In this document: one piece after another, positions 23,083 through 35,838 of the stretch | Layout of the letters: each line of letters begins with the position of its first letter | Position numbering within the stretch: position 1 is the stretch's first letter | Source: Lolium rigidum | Taxonomy: Eukaryota; Streptophyta; Magnoliopsida; Poales; Poaceae | Length of the DNA: 64,000 nt | Assembly (NCBI RefSeq): GCF_022539505.1 | Contig: NC_061512.1 | Location: 153,061,962 to 153,125,961, forward strand | Reading direction: 5' to 3' | The notes under the pieces: model-generated | The model's database searches: none | Told to the model about the DNA's origin: nothing | The model's input: the letters and a program-made list of their open reading frames with translations, nothing else | Position numbers and translations under genes: made by a program

Positions 23083-24807
23083 GCATCCCCAAGCTTAGTT
23101 CTCGCTCGTCCCGAGCAGTGTAAACGATAACAAAGATAATTTCTGGAGTGGCATGCCATCATAACCTTGATCATACTATTGTAAACACATGTAATGAATG
23201 CAGCGATCAAAACAATGGTAATGACATGAGTAAACAACTGAATCATAAAGCAAAGACTTTTCATGAATAGTACTTTCAAGACAAGCATCAATAAGTCTTG
23301 CATAAGAGTTAATTCATAAAGCAATAAATCAAAGTAAAGGTATTGAAGCAACACAAAGGAAGATTAAGTTTCAGCGGTTGCTTTCAACTTATAACATGAA
23401 TATCTCATGGATATTGTCAATGTAAAGTAATATAACAAGTGCAATATGCAAGTATGTAGGAATCAATGCACAGTTCACACAAGTGTTTGCTTCTTGAGGT
23501 GGAGAGAGATAGGTGAACCGACTCAACATAAAAGTAAAAGAAAGGCCCTTCGCGAGAGGGAAGCATTGATTGCTATATTTGTGCTAGAGCTTTGGTTTTG
23601 AAAACATAAAGAGAGCATAAAAGTAAAATTTTGAGAGGTGTTTGTTGTTGTCAACGAATGGTAGTGGGCACTCTAACCCCCTTGCCGGACAAACCTTCAA
23701 AGAGCGGCTCCCATGAATTATTTTTATTTTTGGGTGGCACTCCTTCCAACCTTTCTTTCACAAACCATGGCTAACCGAATCCTCGGGTGCCTGCCAACAA
23801 TCTCATACCATGAGGGAGTGCCTTTTTATTTTAGTTTTATTATGATGACACTCCTCCCCACCTTTGCTTTCTCAAGCCATGGCTAACCGAATCCTTCGGG
23901 TGCCGTCCAACAATCACATACCATGGAGGAGTGTCTATTCAGGTTAATTAATTTGGGACTGGGAATCCCATTGCCAGCTCTTTTTGCAAAATTATTGGAT
24001 AAGCGGATGAAGCCACTAGTCCATTGGTGAAAGTTGCCCAACAAGAATGAAAGATAAACACCACATACTTCCTCATGAGCTATAAAACATTGACACAAAT
24101 CAGAGGTGATAAATTTTGAATTATTTAAAGGTAGCACTCAAGCAATTTACTTTGGAATGGCGGAGAAATACCATGTAGTAGGTAGGTATGGTGGACACAA
24201 ATGGCATAGTGGTTGGCTCAAGGATTTTGGATGCATGAGAAGTATTCCCTCTCGATACAAGGTTTAGGCTAGCAAGGTTTATTTGAAACAAACACAAGGA
24301 TGAACCGGTGCAGCAAAACTCACATAAAAGACATATTGTAAACATTATAAAACTCTACACCGTCTTCGTTGTTGTTCAAACTCTTTACTAGAAATTATCT
24401 AGACCTTAGAGAGACCAATTATGCAAACCAAATTTTAGCAAGCTCTATGTATTTCTTCATTAATGGGTGCAAAGTATATGATGCAAGAGCTTAAACATGA
24501 GCACAACAATTGCCAAGTATCAAATTATCCAAGACATTTTATCAATTACCACATGTAGCATTTCCCGTTTCCAACCATATAACAATTAACGAAGCAGTTC
24601 AACCTTCGCCATGAACATTATGAGCTATGAACACATGTGTTCATATGAACCAGCGGAGCGTGTCTCTCTCCCACACAAGCATGATGGATCATATTTTATT
24701 CAAACAAAAACAAAAACAAACAGACGCTCCAAGTAAAGTACATAAGATGTGACCGAATAAAAATATAGTTTCAAGGGAGGAACCTGATAAATTTGTCGAT
24801 GAAGAAG

Positions 24808-24828
24808 GGGATGCCCAAGGCATCCCCA
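24808..24828. repeat. Short hairpin, loop orientation CAA
   Basis: 9-bp arms GGGGATGCC and GGCATCCCC flank the loop CAA. The same site in internal region 3 (29850-29870) has the loop TTG, and internal region 1 lacks the site. Confidence 0.85.
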
Positions 24829-25526
24829 AGCTTAGACGCTTGAGTCTTCTTAGAATATGCAGGGGTGAACCACCGGGGCATCCCCAAGCTTAGAGCTTTC
24901 ACTCTTCTTGATCACATTGTATCATCCTCCTCACTTGACCCTTGAAAACTTCCTCCACACCAAACTCAAAGCAAACTCATTAGAGGGTTAGTGCATAATA
25001 AAAATTCACATGTTCAGAGGTGACATAATCATTCTTAACACATCTGGACATTGCACAAAGCTATTGGACATTAATGGAACAAAGAAATTCATCCATCATA
25101 GCAAAAGAGGCAATGCGAAATAAAAGGCAGAATCTGTCAAAACAGAACAGTCCGTAAAGACGAATTTTATTGAGGCACCAGACTTGCTCAGATGAAAATG
25201 CTCAAATTGAATGAAAGTTGCGTACACATCTGAGGATCACTCACGTAAATTGGCATAATTTTCTCAGTTACCTACAGAGAATTAGGCCCAGATTTGTGAC
25301 AGCAAGAAATATGTTTATGTGCAGTAATCCAAATCTAGTATGAACCTTACTATCAAAGACTTTACTTGGCACAACAATGCAATAAAACTAAGATAAGGAG
25401 AGGTTGCTACAGTAGTAACAACTTCCAAGACACAAATACACAATTAAAGTACTGTAGCAAAATAAACACATGGGTTATCTCCCAAGAAGTTCTTTCTTTA
25501 TAGTCATTAAGATGGGCTCAGCAGTT

Positions 25527-26252
25527 TTAATGATGCACTCGCAAGAGATAGTATTTGAAGCAAAAGAGAGCATCAAGAGGCAAATTCAAAACACATTTAA
25601 GCCTAACATTCTTCCTATGAAAAAGAATCTTGTAAATAAACAAGTTCATGAGGAGCAAAGTAACTAGCATAGGAAGATAGAACAAGTGTAGCTTCAAAAA
25701 TTTCAGCACATAGAGAGGCATTTTAGTAACATGAAAATTTCTACAACCATATTTTCCTCTCTCATAATAACTTTCAGTAGCAACATGAGCAAACTCAACA
25801 ATATAACTATCACATAAAGCATTCTTATCATGAGTCTCATGCATAAAATTATTACTCTCCACATAAGCATAATCAATTTTATTAGTTGTAGTGGGAGCAA
25901 ATTCAACAAAGTAGCTATCATTATTATTCTCATCATCAAATATAGGAGGCATATTGTAATCATAATCAAATTTATCCTCCATAACAGGCGGTAATAAAAG
26001 ACTACTATCATTATAATCATCATAAATAGGAGGCAAAGCATCATCAAAGTAAATTTTCTCCTCAATGATTGGGGGACTAAAAATATCATGCTCAGCAAAG
26101 CCAGCTTCCCCAAGCTTAGAATTTTTCATATCATTATCAACAATGGTGTTCAAAGCGTTCATACTAATATGTTCCATAGGTTTTTTAATTTTCGCATCAA
26201 ACCATCCATGTCTTAAATCAGGAAATAGAATAAGAAGCTCATTGTTGTCCAT
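25527..26252 (-). CDS. 241-residue ORF of array internal region 2, function unknown
   Basis: Same length and almost the same sequence as the ORFs at 20479-21204 and 30571-31296, with a handful of substitutions (for example AEHDIFSPPIIEE instead of DEHDIFSPPSIEE) and no frame break. See the first copy for composition. Conservation of the frame in three copies may reflect recent duplication only. Confidence 0.6.
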   Translation of the reverse strand: MDNNELLILFPDLRHGWFDAKIKKPMEHISMNALNTIVDNDMKNSKLGEAGFAEHDIFSPPIIEEKIYFDDALPPIYDDYNDSSLLLPPVMEDKFDYDYNMPPIFDDENNNDSYFVEFAPTTTNKIDYAYVESNNFMHETHDKNALCDSYIVEFAHVATESYYERGKYGCRNFHVTKMPLYVLKFLKLHLFYLPMLVTLLLMNLFIYKILFHRKNVRLKCVLNLPLDALFCFKYYLLRVHH

Positions 26253-26418
26253 TATGCCAAACTAGTGTAAACAAGAAACAAAAAGATGCAATTGCAGGAT
26301 CTAAAGGAAATAGCTTCGAGCACACACACGACGGCAACGAGAAAAGTACTTTTACCCGGGACCGAAGTATGAGAGCCTTTTACCTTTCCTCCCCGAGCAA
26401 CGGCGCCGGAAAAGTGCT

Positions 26419-28126
26419 TGATGTCTACGGGTGCTTCTATTCTTGTAGACAGTGTTGGGCCTCCAAGAGCAGAGGTTTGTAGAACAGCGAGCAAGTTTCC
26501 CTTAAGTGGATCACCCAAGGTTTATCGAACTCGGGGAGGAAGAGGTCAAAGATATCCCTCTCATGCAACCCCGCAACCACAAAGCAAGAAGTCTCTTGTG
26601 TCCCCAACACACCTAATAGGTGCACTAGTTCGGCAAAGAGATAGTGAAATACAGGTGGTATGAATCTATATGAACGAGTAGTAACGGCACCGGAAAAGTG
26701 CTTGTCGGCGTGTGGTTGATGGTGGTAATATTGCGGACGAGTAGAGATGCGGTAAAACAAGTAAACAAGCAGCGATAGCGATATTTAGGAACAAGGCCTA
26801 GGGATCATACTTTCACTAGTGGACACTCTCAACTTTGATCACATAACAGAATAAATAAATAGATGCTAGACTCTACACTCTCTTGTTGGATGATGAACGC
26901 CACTAACTGTGTAGGATTACACGAACCCTCAATGCCGGAGTTAACAAACTCCACAATATTCGATGTTCCTGTTTAAATAACCTTAGAGTGCATGACAGAT
27001 CAACATAACCAAACCAAGTACTAACATAGCATGCACACAGTCACCTTCACACTATGAAAGGAGGCATAGATCACATCAATACCATCATAGCAATAGTTAA
27101 CTTCATAATCTACAAGAGATCACAATCATAGCCTACGCCAAGTACTACACGATGCACACACTGTCACCATTACACCGTGCAGGGAGGAATAAACTACTTT
27201 AATAACATCACTAGAGTAGCACACGGATAAATTGTGATACAAAACACATTGCAATCATAAAGGGATATAATAAGCACTTCACTATGCCATTCATAACGAG
27301 TGAATAAGTATTCGTGAAATATAGCCTAAGAGACCCACACGGTGCACACACTGTCACCTTTACACACGTGGGACAAGGAGTCTCCGGAGATCACATAAGT
27401 AAAACCCACTTGACTAGCATAATGACATCTAGATTACAAGCATCATCATATGAATCTCAATCATGTAAGGCAGCTCATGAGATTATTGTATTGAAGTACA
27501 TAGGAGAGAGATGAACCACATAGCTACCGGTACAGCCCTTAGCCTCGATGGAGAACTACTCCCTCCTCATGGGAGACAGCAGCGTTGACGAAGATGGCGG
27601 TGGTGTCGATGGAGGATCCTTCCGGGGGCACTTCCCCGTCCCGGCGGCGTGCCGGAACGGAGACTCTGTCCCCCGGATCTTGGCTTCGCGATGGCGGCGG
27701 CTCGGAAGGTTTTCTCTGGTTTCGTCGAACGTCCTAGGATTTTCGCGACGGAGACCTTAAGTAGGCGGAAGGGCAGCCTCGGAGGGGCCTGGTGGGCCCA
27801 CACACTAGGGGGCGCGGCCCCCCTCGGCCGCGCCGGGGTGTTGTGTGGGGCCCCCGGGGCTCCCCTCCGGCGGCTCTCGGGTGTTCCGGAAGCTTCGTCC
27901 AATTATAAGACTCGGGCGTTGATTTCGTCCAATTCCGAGAATATTTCCTTACTAGGATTTCTGGAACCAAAAACAGCAGAAAACAGAACTGGCCCTTCGG
28001 CATCTCGTCAATAGGTTAGTTCCGGAAAACGCATAAATATGACATAAAGTATGCATAAAACATGTAGATATCATCAATAATGTGGCATGGAACATAAGAA
28101 ATTATCGATACGTCGAAGACGTATCA
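26419..28126 (-). repeat. Array LTR 3, full length (about 1.71 kb)
   Basis: It ends with the canonical terminal TGATACG (reverse complement at 28120-28126). This copy has CGAG where LTRs 2 and 4 have CAG at several sites (for example 26694 and 26739). Confidence 0.9.
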
Positions 28127-31100
28127 GCATCCCCAAGCTTAGTTCCTGCTCGTCCCGAGCAGGTAAACGATAACAAAGATAATTTCTGGAGTGACATGCC
28201 ATCATAACCTTGATCATACTATTGTAAACACATGTAATGAATGCAGCGATCAAAACAATGGTAATGACATGAGTAAACAAGCTGAATCATAAAGCAAAGA
28301 CTTTTCATAAATAGTACTTTCAAGACAAGCATCAATAAGTCTTGCATAAGAGTTAATTCATAAAGCAATAAATCAAAGTAAAGGTATTGAAGCAACACAA
28401 AGGAAGATTAAGTTTCAGCGGTTACTTTCAACTTATAACATGTATATCTCATGGATATTGTCAATGTAAAGTAATATAACAAGTGCAATATGCAAGTATG
28501 TAGGAATCAATGCACAGTTCACACAAGTGTTTGCTTCTTGAGGTGGAGAGAGATAGGTGAACTGACTCAACATAAAAGTAAAAGAAAGGCCCTTCGCGAG
28601 AGGAAGCATTGATTGCTATATTTGTGCTAGAGCTTTGGTTTTGAAAACATAAAGAGAGCATAAAAGTAAAATTTTGAGAGGTGTTTGTTGTTGTCAACGA
28701 ATGGTAGTGGGCACTCTAACCCCCTTGCCAGACAAACCTTCAAAGAGCGGCTCCCATGAATTATTTTTATTTTTGGGTGGCACTCCTTCCAACCTTTCTT
28801 TCACAAACCATGGCTAACTGAATCCTCGGGTGCCTGCCAACAATCTCATACCATGAAGGAGTGCCTTTTTATTTTAGTTTTATTATGATGACACTCCTCC
28901 CCACCTTTGCTTTCTCAAGCCATGGCTAACCGAATCCTTCGGGTGCCTTCCAACAATCACATACCATGGAGGAGTGTCTATTTAGGTTAATTAATTTGGG
29001 ACTGGGAATCCCATTGCCATCTCTTTTTGCAAAATTATTGGATAAGCGGATGAAGCCACTAGTCCATTGGTGAAAGTTGCCCAACAAGAATGAAAGATAA
29101 ACACCACATATTTTCTCATGAGCTATAAAACATTGACACAAATCAGAGGTGATAAATTTTGAATTATTTAAAGGTAGCACTCAAGCAATTTACTTTGGAA
29201 TGGCGGAGAAATACCGTGTAGTAGGTAGGTATGGTGGACACAAATGGCATAGTGGTTGGCTCAAGGATTTTGGATGCATGAGAAGTATTCCCTCTCGATA
29301 CAAGGTTTAGGCTAGCAAGGTTTATTTGAAACAAACACAAGGATGAACCGGTGCAGCAAAACTCACATAAAAGACATATTGTAAACATTATAAAACTCTA
29401 CACCGTCTTCCTTGTTGTTCAAACTCTTTACTAGAAATTATCTAGACCTCAGAGTGACCAATTATGCAAACCAAATTTTAGCAAGCTCTATGTATTTCTT
29501 CATTAATGGGTGCAAAGTATATGATGCAAGAGCTTAAACATGAGCACAACAATTTCCAAGTATCAAATTATCCAAGACATTTTATCAATTACCACATGTA
29601 GCATTTCCCGTTTCCAACCATATAACAATTAACGAAGCAGTTCAACCTTCGCCATGAACATTATGAGCTAAGAACACATGTGTTCATATGAACCAGCGGA
29701 GCGTGTCTCTCTCCCACACAAGCATGATGGATCATATTTTATTCAAACAAAAACAAAAACAAACAGACGCTCCAAGTAAAGTACATAAGATGTGACCGAA
29801 TAAAAATATAGTTTCAAGGGAGGAACCTGATAAATTTGTCGATGAAGAAGGGGATGCCTTGGGCATCCCCAAGCTTAGACGCTTGAGTCTTCTTAGAATA
29901 TGCAGGGGTGAACCACCGGGGCATCCCCAAGCTTAGAGCTTTCACTCTTCTTGATCACATTGTATCATCCTCCTCTCTTGACCCTTGAAAACTTCGTCCA
30001 CACCAAACTCAAAGCAAACTCATTAGAGGGTTAGTGAATAATAAAAATTCACATGTTCAGAGGTGACATAATAATTTTTAACACTTCTGGACATTGCACA
30101 AAGCTACTGGACATTAATGGAACAAAGAAATTGATCCATCATAGGAAAAGAGGCAATGCGAAATAAAAGGCAGAATCTGTCAAAACAGAACAGTCCGTAA
30201 AGACGAATTTTATTGAGGCACCAGACTTGCTCAGATGAAAATGCTCAAATTGAATGAAAGTTGCGTACATATCTGAGGATCACTCACGTAAATTGGCATA
30301 ATTTTCTCAGTTACCTACAGAGAATTAGGCCCAGATTCGTGACAGCAAAGAAATCTGTTTCTGCGCAGTAATCCAAATCTAGTATGAACCTTACTATCAA
30401 AGACTTTACTTGGCACAACAATGCAATAAAACTAAGATAAGGAGAGGTTGCTACAGTAGTAACAACTTCGAAGACACAAATACACAATAAAAGTATTGTA
30501 GCAAAATAAACACATGGGTTATCTCCCAAGAAGTTCTTTCTTTATAGCCATTAAGATGGGCTCAGCAGTTTTAATGATGCACTCGCAAGAGATAGTATTT
30601 GAAGCAAAAGAGAGCATCAAGAGGAAAATTCAAAACACATTTAAGCCTAACATGCTTCCTATGAAAAAGAATCTTGTAAATAAACAAGTTCATGAGGAGC
30701 AAAGTAACTAGCATAGGAAGATAGAACAAGTGTAGCTTCAAAAATTTCAGCACATAGAGAGGCATTTTAGTAACATGAAAATTTCTACAACCATATTTTC
30801 CTCTCTCATAATAACTTTCAGTAGCAACATGAGCAAACTCAACAATATAACTATCACATAAAACATTCTTATCATGAGTCTCATGCATAAAATTATTACT
30901 CTCCACATAAGCATAATCAATTTTATTAGTTGTAGTGGGAGCAAATTCAACAAAGTAGCTATCATTATTATTCTCATCATCAAATATAGGAGGCATATTG
31001 TAATCATAATCAAATTTATCCTCCATAACAGGCGGTACTAAAAGACTACTATCATTATAATCATCATAAATAGGAGGCAAAGCATCATCAAAGTAAATTT

Positions 31101-31459
31101 TCTCCTCAATGATTGGGGGACTAAAAATATCATGCTCATCAAAGCCAGCTTCCCCAAGCTTAGAATTTTCCATATCATTATCAACAATGGTGTTCAAAGC
31201 GTTCATACTAATATGTTCCATAGGTTTTTTAATTTTCGCATCAAACCATCCATGTCTTAAATCAGGAAATAGAATAAGAAGCTCATTGTTGTCCATTATG
31301 CCAAACTAGTGTAAACAAGAAACAAAAAGATGCAATTGCAGGATCTAAAGGAAATAGCTTCGAGCACACACACGACGGCAACGGAAAAGTACTTTTACCC
31401 GGGACCGAAGTATGAGAGCCTTTTACCTTTCCTCCCGGCAACGGCGCCGGAAAAGTGCT
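28127..31459 (-). repeat. Array internal region 3
   Basis: About 3.33 kb, colinear with the others. It carries the inverted-loop hairpin at 29850-29870 and a second polypurine-like GGCATCCCCAAGCTTAG motif at about 29919. Confidence 0.85.
30571..31296 (-). CDS. 241-residue ORF of array internal region 3, function unknown
   Basis: Third copy of the acidic Asp/Asn/Tyr-rich ORF with a hydrophobic C-terminus, again uninterrupted. It differs from the first copy at only a few residues (for example LVPPVMEDKF here against LVRFVMEDKF). No transposition enzyme is encoded nearby, so mobility would need proteins supplied by another element. Confidence 0.6.
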   Translation of the reverse strand: MDNNELLILFPDLRHGWFDAKIKKPMEHISMNALNTIVDNDMENSKLGEAGFDEHDIFSPPIIEEKIYFDDALPPIYDDYNDSSLLVPPVMEDKFDYDYNMPPIFDDENNNDSYFVEFAPTTTNKIDYAYVESNNFMHETHDKNVLCDSYIVEFAHVATESYYERGKYGCRNFHVTKMPLYVLKFLKLHLFYLPMLVTLLLMNLFIYKILFHRKHVRLKCVLNFPLDALFCFKYYLLRVHH

Positions 31460-33172
31460 TGATGTCTACGGGTGCTTCTATTCTTGTAGACAGTGTTGGG
31501 CCTCCAAGAGCAGAGGTTTGTAGAACGAGCATCAAGTTTCCCTTAAGTGGATCACCCAAGGTTTATCGAACTCAGGGAGGAAGAGGTCAAAGATATCCCT
31601 CTCATGCAACCCTGCAACCACAAAGCAAGAAGTCTCTTGTGTCCCCAACACACCTAATAGGTGCAGTAGTTCGGCGAAGAGATAGTGAAATACAGGTGGT
31701 ATGAATATATATGAACAGTAGTAACGGCACCAGAAAAGTGCTTGCTGGCGTGTGGTTGATGGTGGTAATATTGCGGACAGTAGAGATGCAGTAAAACAGT
31801 AAACAATCAGCGATAGCAGTATTTAGGAACAAGACCTAGGGATCATACTTTCACTAGTGGACACTCTCAACTTTGATCACATAACAGAATAAATAAATAG
31901 ATGCTAGACTCTACACTCTCTTGTTGGATGATGAACGCCACTAATCGTGTAGGATTACACGAACCCTCAATGCCGGAGTTAACAAGCTCCACAATATTCG
32001 ATGTTCATGTTTAAATAACCTTAGAGTGCATGACAGATCAACATAACCAAACCAAGTACTAACATAGCATGCACACTGTCACCTTCACACTACGAAAGGA
32101 GGCATAGATCACATCAATACCATCATAGCAATAGTTAACTTCATAATCTACAAGAGATCACAATCATAGCCTACGCCAAGTACTACACGATGCACACACT
32201 CGTCACCATTACACCGTGCGGGAGGAATAAACTACTTTAATAACATCACTAGAGTAGCACACAGATAAATTGTGATACAAAACACATTGCAATCATAAAG
32301 GGATATAAATAAGCACTTCACTATGCCATTCATAACAGTGAATAAGTATTCCGTGAAATATAGCCTAAGAGACCCACACGGTGCACACACTTGTCACCTT
32401 TACACACGTGGGACAAGGAGTCTCCGGAGATCACATAAGTAAAACCCACTTGACTAGCATAATGACATCTAGATTACAAGCATCATCATATGAATCTCAA
32501 TCATGTAAGGCAGCTCATGAGATTATTGTATTGAAGTACATAGGAGAGAGATGAACCACATAGCTACCGGTACAGCCCTTAGCCTCGATGGAGAACTACT
32601 CCCTCCTCATGGGAGACAGCAACGTTGATGAAGATGGCGGTGGTGTCGATGGAGGAGCCTTCCGGGGGCACTTCCCCGTCCCGGCGGCGTGCCGGAACAG
32701 AGACTCCTGTCCCCCAGATCTTGGCTTCGCGATGGTGGCGGCTCTGGAAGGTTTTCTCTGGTTTCGTCGAACGTCCTAGGGTTTTCGCGACGGAGACCTT
32801 AAGTAGGCGGAAGGGCAGCCTCGGAGGGGGCCTGGTGGGCCCACACACTAGGGGGCGCGGCCCCCCTCTGGCCGCGCCAGGGTGTTGTGTGGGGCCCCCA
32901 GGGCTCCCCTCTGGCGGCTCTCGGGTGTTCTGGAAGCTTCGTCCAATTATAAGACTCTGGGCGTTGATTTCGTCCAATTCCGAGAATATTTCCTTACTAG
33001 GATTTCTGGAACCAAAAACAGCAGAAAACAGCAACTGGCCCTTCGGCATCTCCTGAATAGGTTAGTTCCGGAAAACGCATAAATATGACATAAAGTATGC
33101 ATAAAACATGTAGATATCATCAATAATGTGGCATGGAACATAAGAAATTATCGATACGTCGGAGACGTATCA
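31460..33172 (-). repeat. Array LTR 4, the intact outer end of the array
   Basis: About 1.71 kb, ending exactly at TGATACG (minus), after which sequence of the Sirevirus-like LTR begins with GTGTG. In the intact 3' LTR of that element the same place reads GTGTGTTTCGGAGAAT, so GTGTG is the likely target duplication on this side. The partner on the left has been lost. Confidence 0.88.
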
Positions 33173-33568
33173 GTGTGGTTCAGAGAATAGGGTGAGCCTT
33201 CGTGGTGCGGGGAATCCTTCGTGGGACCTCCACTCCTCCAAACGTGACGTACCTTCTTGCAAAGGAAGAGAACACGGGAATAAATCCTCGTCTCCGCGTG
33301 CCTCGGTTATTTCTATACCCGAGCTCTCTTTCCTTGTGATAGCCATCGTGCTTGAAGTACATATATCTTGCTATCACTTGTGCTACATATATCTTGTGCC
33401 TATCTTGCTTAGCTCTAGTTGCTATTGTAACACTTAGTTGAGCTTAGCATATTTAGGGTTTGTGCTTGTAAACTAAACGATAGTTTAATTCCTCATTCTT
33501 ACAAGACAAATCCGTAAGAGTTTTTAATTGCCTATTCACCCCCCTCTAGGCAACATCTCGATCTTTCA
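33173..33568 (+). repeat. Remnant of the Sirevirus-like 5' LTR
   Basis: It aligns with 41303-41686 of the 3' LTR; a 13-bp insertion (ACATATATCTTGT-like) distinguishes it near 33384. Roughly the first 2.05 kb of the LTR are absent because the LTR array inserted here and the left part was deleted. Confidence 0.88.
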
Positions 33569-33570
33569 AT

Positions 33571-33582
33571 TGGTATCAGAGC
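33571..33582 (+). other. Primer binding site of the Sirevirus-like element
   Basis: TGGTATCAGAGC, initiator tRNA-Met type, two bases after the LTR end; the following AAGGTCTC is usual in Maximus/SIRE elements. Confidence 0.85.
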
Positions 33583-33625
33583 AAGGTCTCTCCTTGTTTA
33601 AGGCTTCACCGCCTTGAGAGTCAAG

Positions 33626-35838
33626 ATGTCGGCTAGTAATTTAGTGCACAATGACACAATTATCTTTGTTGGCACAAATTATCTTTTGTGGAGAAATTGC
33701 TTGCTTTGCAATCTTCAGACCTTGTGTCCAAACATTGAGCAATTTCTAGATGTAGGTTTTTCTCCTCCGATGTATCCCCAAAATCTATCTTTAGAGGATG
33801 AGAAAAACTTACATCTTGAAGCTCTAGTATCTAATGAGCGCTTTTATTCTCCTTGAGACCCGATTTTTGTAGGTTCTTGATATATATAAAGCGAAAGTCG
33901 TCTCATGAGATGTGGATCAAGCTTAAAGAAATTTTTGGTGGATCCATTTCTCAGTTGGTCGGTGGTATCTCCGAGGAGCTCTCTTCCCCTTCACATCATG
34001 AAGAGCTCCAAGTTGCTTCCACCTCCGGCCGTGATGATTTATCATCTACTTCCACTTCACCAACGTGTTGCAAGACACGAGGTAATGATATGGTGAGTGG
34101 TGAGGAAAATTGCAATGGTGATATTGTGCTCAATAGTGATGATTCTTCATCTCTATCTCATTGCAATGATTCCTCTTTGGACTTAAACACATCTAGCATT
34201 GAAAATAATCTACATGCTTGTGTTGATAGTCCTTGCATATCATGTGTAAATTGCTTACATAGATCTCATGATGATATGCTTGCCTTGTCTTGCTCCCATA
34301 ATCAAAATGCTTCTATTTCCTCTAGTTGCTTGTTGACTAACAATGTAGAGGAAACCAAACACTCTATGGATCAAGACATGATTTCAAATGAGGATTCAAG
34401 AATATCTTCATCTTTATCCTCCGGTATGCACATGTGCCTTATGGCAAATGGATCAAAGGTATCTCCTACTTTGACTCCTAACACTTCCTCTAATTATGAG
34501 AGTGATGATGATAATTATGAAGAATATAATACCTTGTTGCATGATATGGGGATGGTATATGCTTCTCTTCATGGTAATAAAGAAGCTCGTGCTAATCTTG
34601 AACACTCTATGGAAACCTTGAATAAATACAAGGAAACCATAGTAGAGTTAGAATCTCATATTGAAAATAGGAGACTAAGAATTGAACTCCTCAAGCAAGA
34701 GTTAAAAGATGAGAAGCATACGAACTTTATGCTTACACAAAAAATTGAATCCTATGAGCTTGAAAATGAAAAATCTATTGTTGATGCTTGTGCTACTAAC
34801 TCTACTTCTTGTGAAGCATCTATCTTAAAGGAGAATGTTGAGCTAAGGGCTCAACTTGATTGGCTAACTAGCAATTGTAGGGAATTGGAAGAAAGCAATA
34901 AAACGCTCTCACACTCTCTTGAGGATCTTCTAACTTCCTACGATGAGCTAAAGTTAGCTCATGAGGCAAGTATCACTAAAGTAGTATCTTGTGAGTCTCA
35001 TGTGGACATCAGCACAACCTCAACTCAAAATATTATTTTGCCATGTGCTAGTCCTAGTAGTCCATCTAGTCAAACTAGTGATACACCTTGTGTTGGATTA
35101 CTTGCTTTGCCTTGTTGCTCTAACAATGAAGCTTCTACTTCCTCTAGTACTTGTATTTGTACTAACCATGTAGAGGAAATAAAAGAGCTCGAGGCCCAAG
35201 TCCTTTCTTTGAAGAAAGACTTCGAAAAGCGTCATGAAGGGAAATCCGCACTTGACAAGATTCTAAGTGTGCAACAATCCCCCAATGACAAGAGTGGACT
35301 TGGATTCAACTCCAATAACAAGAACAAGTCCAAGAGCAAGAACAACAAGAAGAAGGGCCAAGACAAAGTCAAGGATTCGGCCAAGATTGTTTGCTTCGAG
35401 TGCAAAGTTGAAGGGCACCATGTTAGATCATGCCCATTGAAGAAGAAGAAGCACTTAAGTGAGAAACAACAAGGGAAACAGCCACAAGGTCAAGGTCAAG
35501 CTCAAGCTCGACCTCAAGTTGAAGATAGGCCACTTCCCAAGAAGAATCAAGATATTGTTGCCCAAGAGAAGAAATCAATAAAGAAGAAAAAGGGGAACAC
35601 TTGCTACTTATGTCGTGAGAAGGGGCACTTTGCTTCTTCTTGCTTAGGTGGTACCTTATCTAACCCTATAATTGTTGATGATGATTATTCTCTACGGAAG
35701 AATAAGGATGGCAATGTGTTTGCCAAGTGTGTTGGAACTCAAAGTGGTTTCAAGAAAAGAACTATTTGGGTTGCCAAGCCTATTGTGACTAACCTCTTAG
35801 GACCCAACTTGGTTGGGGACCAACAAGCTCAAACTTGA
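33626..35838 (+). pseudogene. Gag-like protein with two zinc knuckles and coiled coil, one frame break
   Basis: The ATG at 33626 gives MSASNLVHNDTIIF and a copia Gag N-terminus (NYLLWRNCLL, CPNIEQFLDVGFSPP) that stops at 33856. The next frame resumes (SSHEMWIKLKEIFGG) and stays open to the TGA at 35838, about 650 codons. It holds a long Ser/Asn/Asp-rich region, a heptad-like coiled coil at about 34590-34970, a CCHC knuckle at 35392-35433 (CFECKVEGHHVRSC), a Lys/Gln-rich linker and a second knuckle at 35602-35643 (CYLCREKGHFASSC). Gag binds RNA and builds the particle. Two knuckles and an extended Gag are features of Sireviruses. The break near 33850 would separate the N-terminal ~75 residues. 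The ORF ends without passing into pol. Confidence 0.78.

Larger units (their letters stand above)
23083..26418 (-). repeat. Array internal region 2
   Basis: About 3.34 kb, colinear with internal regions 1 and 3. It contains the palindrome with loop CAA at 24808-24828 and a primer site near 26389-26410. Confidence 0.85.
16743..33172 (-). mobile_element. Tandem array of one non-autonomous LTR retrotransposon (4 LTRs, 3 internal regions)
   Basis: The order is LTR (clipped), internal, LTR, internal, LTR, internal, LTR, with a period of about 5.04-5.05 kb. Orientation is minus: LTRs start TGATACGTCTCCGACG at their right ends, and a tRNA-Asp-type primer site lies just left of each internal region's left LTR junction. 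The internal regions (about 3.3 kb) contain one 241-codon ORF and no gag, protease, RT or integrase. LTR and primer site resemble Triticeae Athila-lineage families such as Sabrina or WHAM; the exact family is from memory and unverified. Such ladders arise by unequal recombination between LTRs. Confidence 0.9.

Noticed and set aside
16743..33172. Segmental duplication of a host locus
   Set aside because: Unit borders coincide with LTR ends, a primer site and polypurine-like tracts, so a retrotransposon ladder explains it better.
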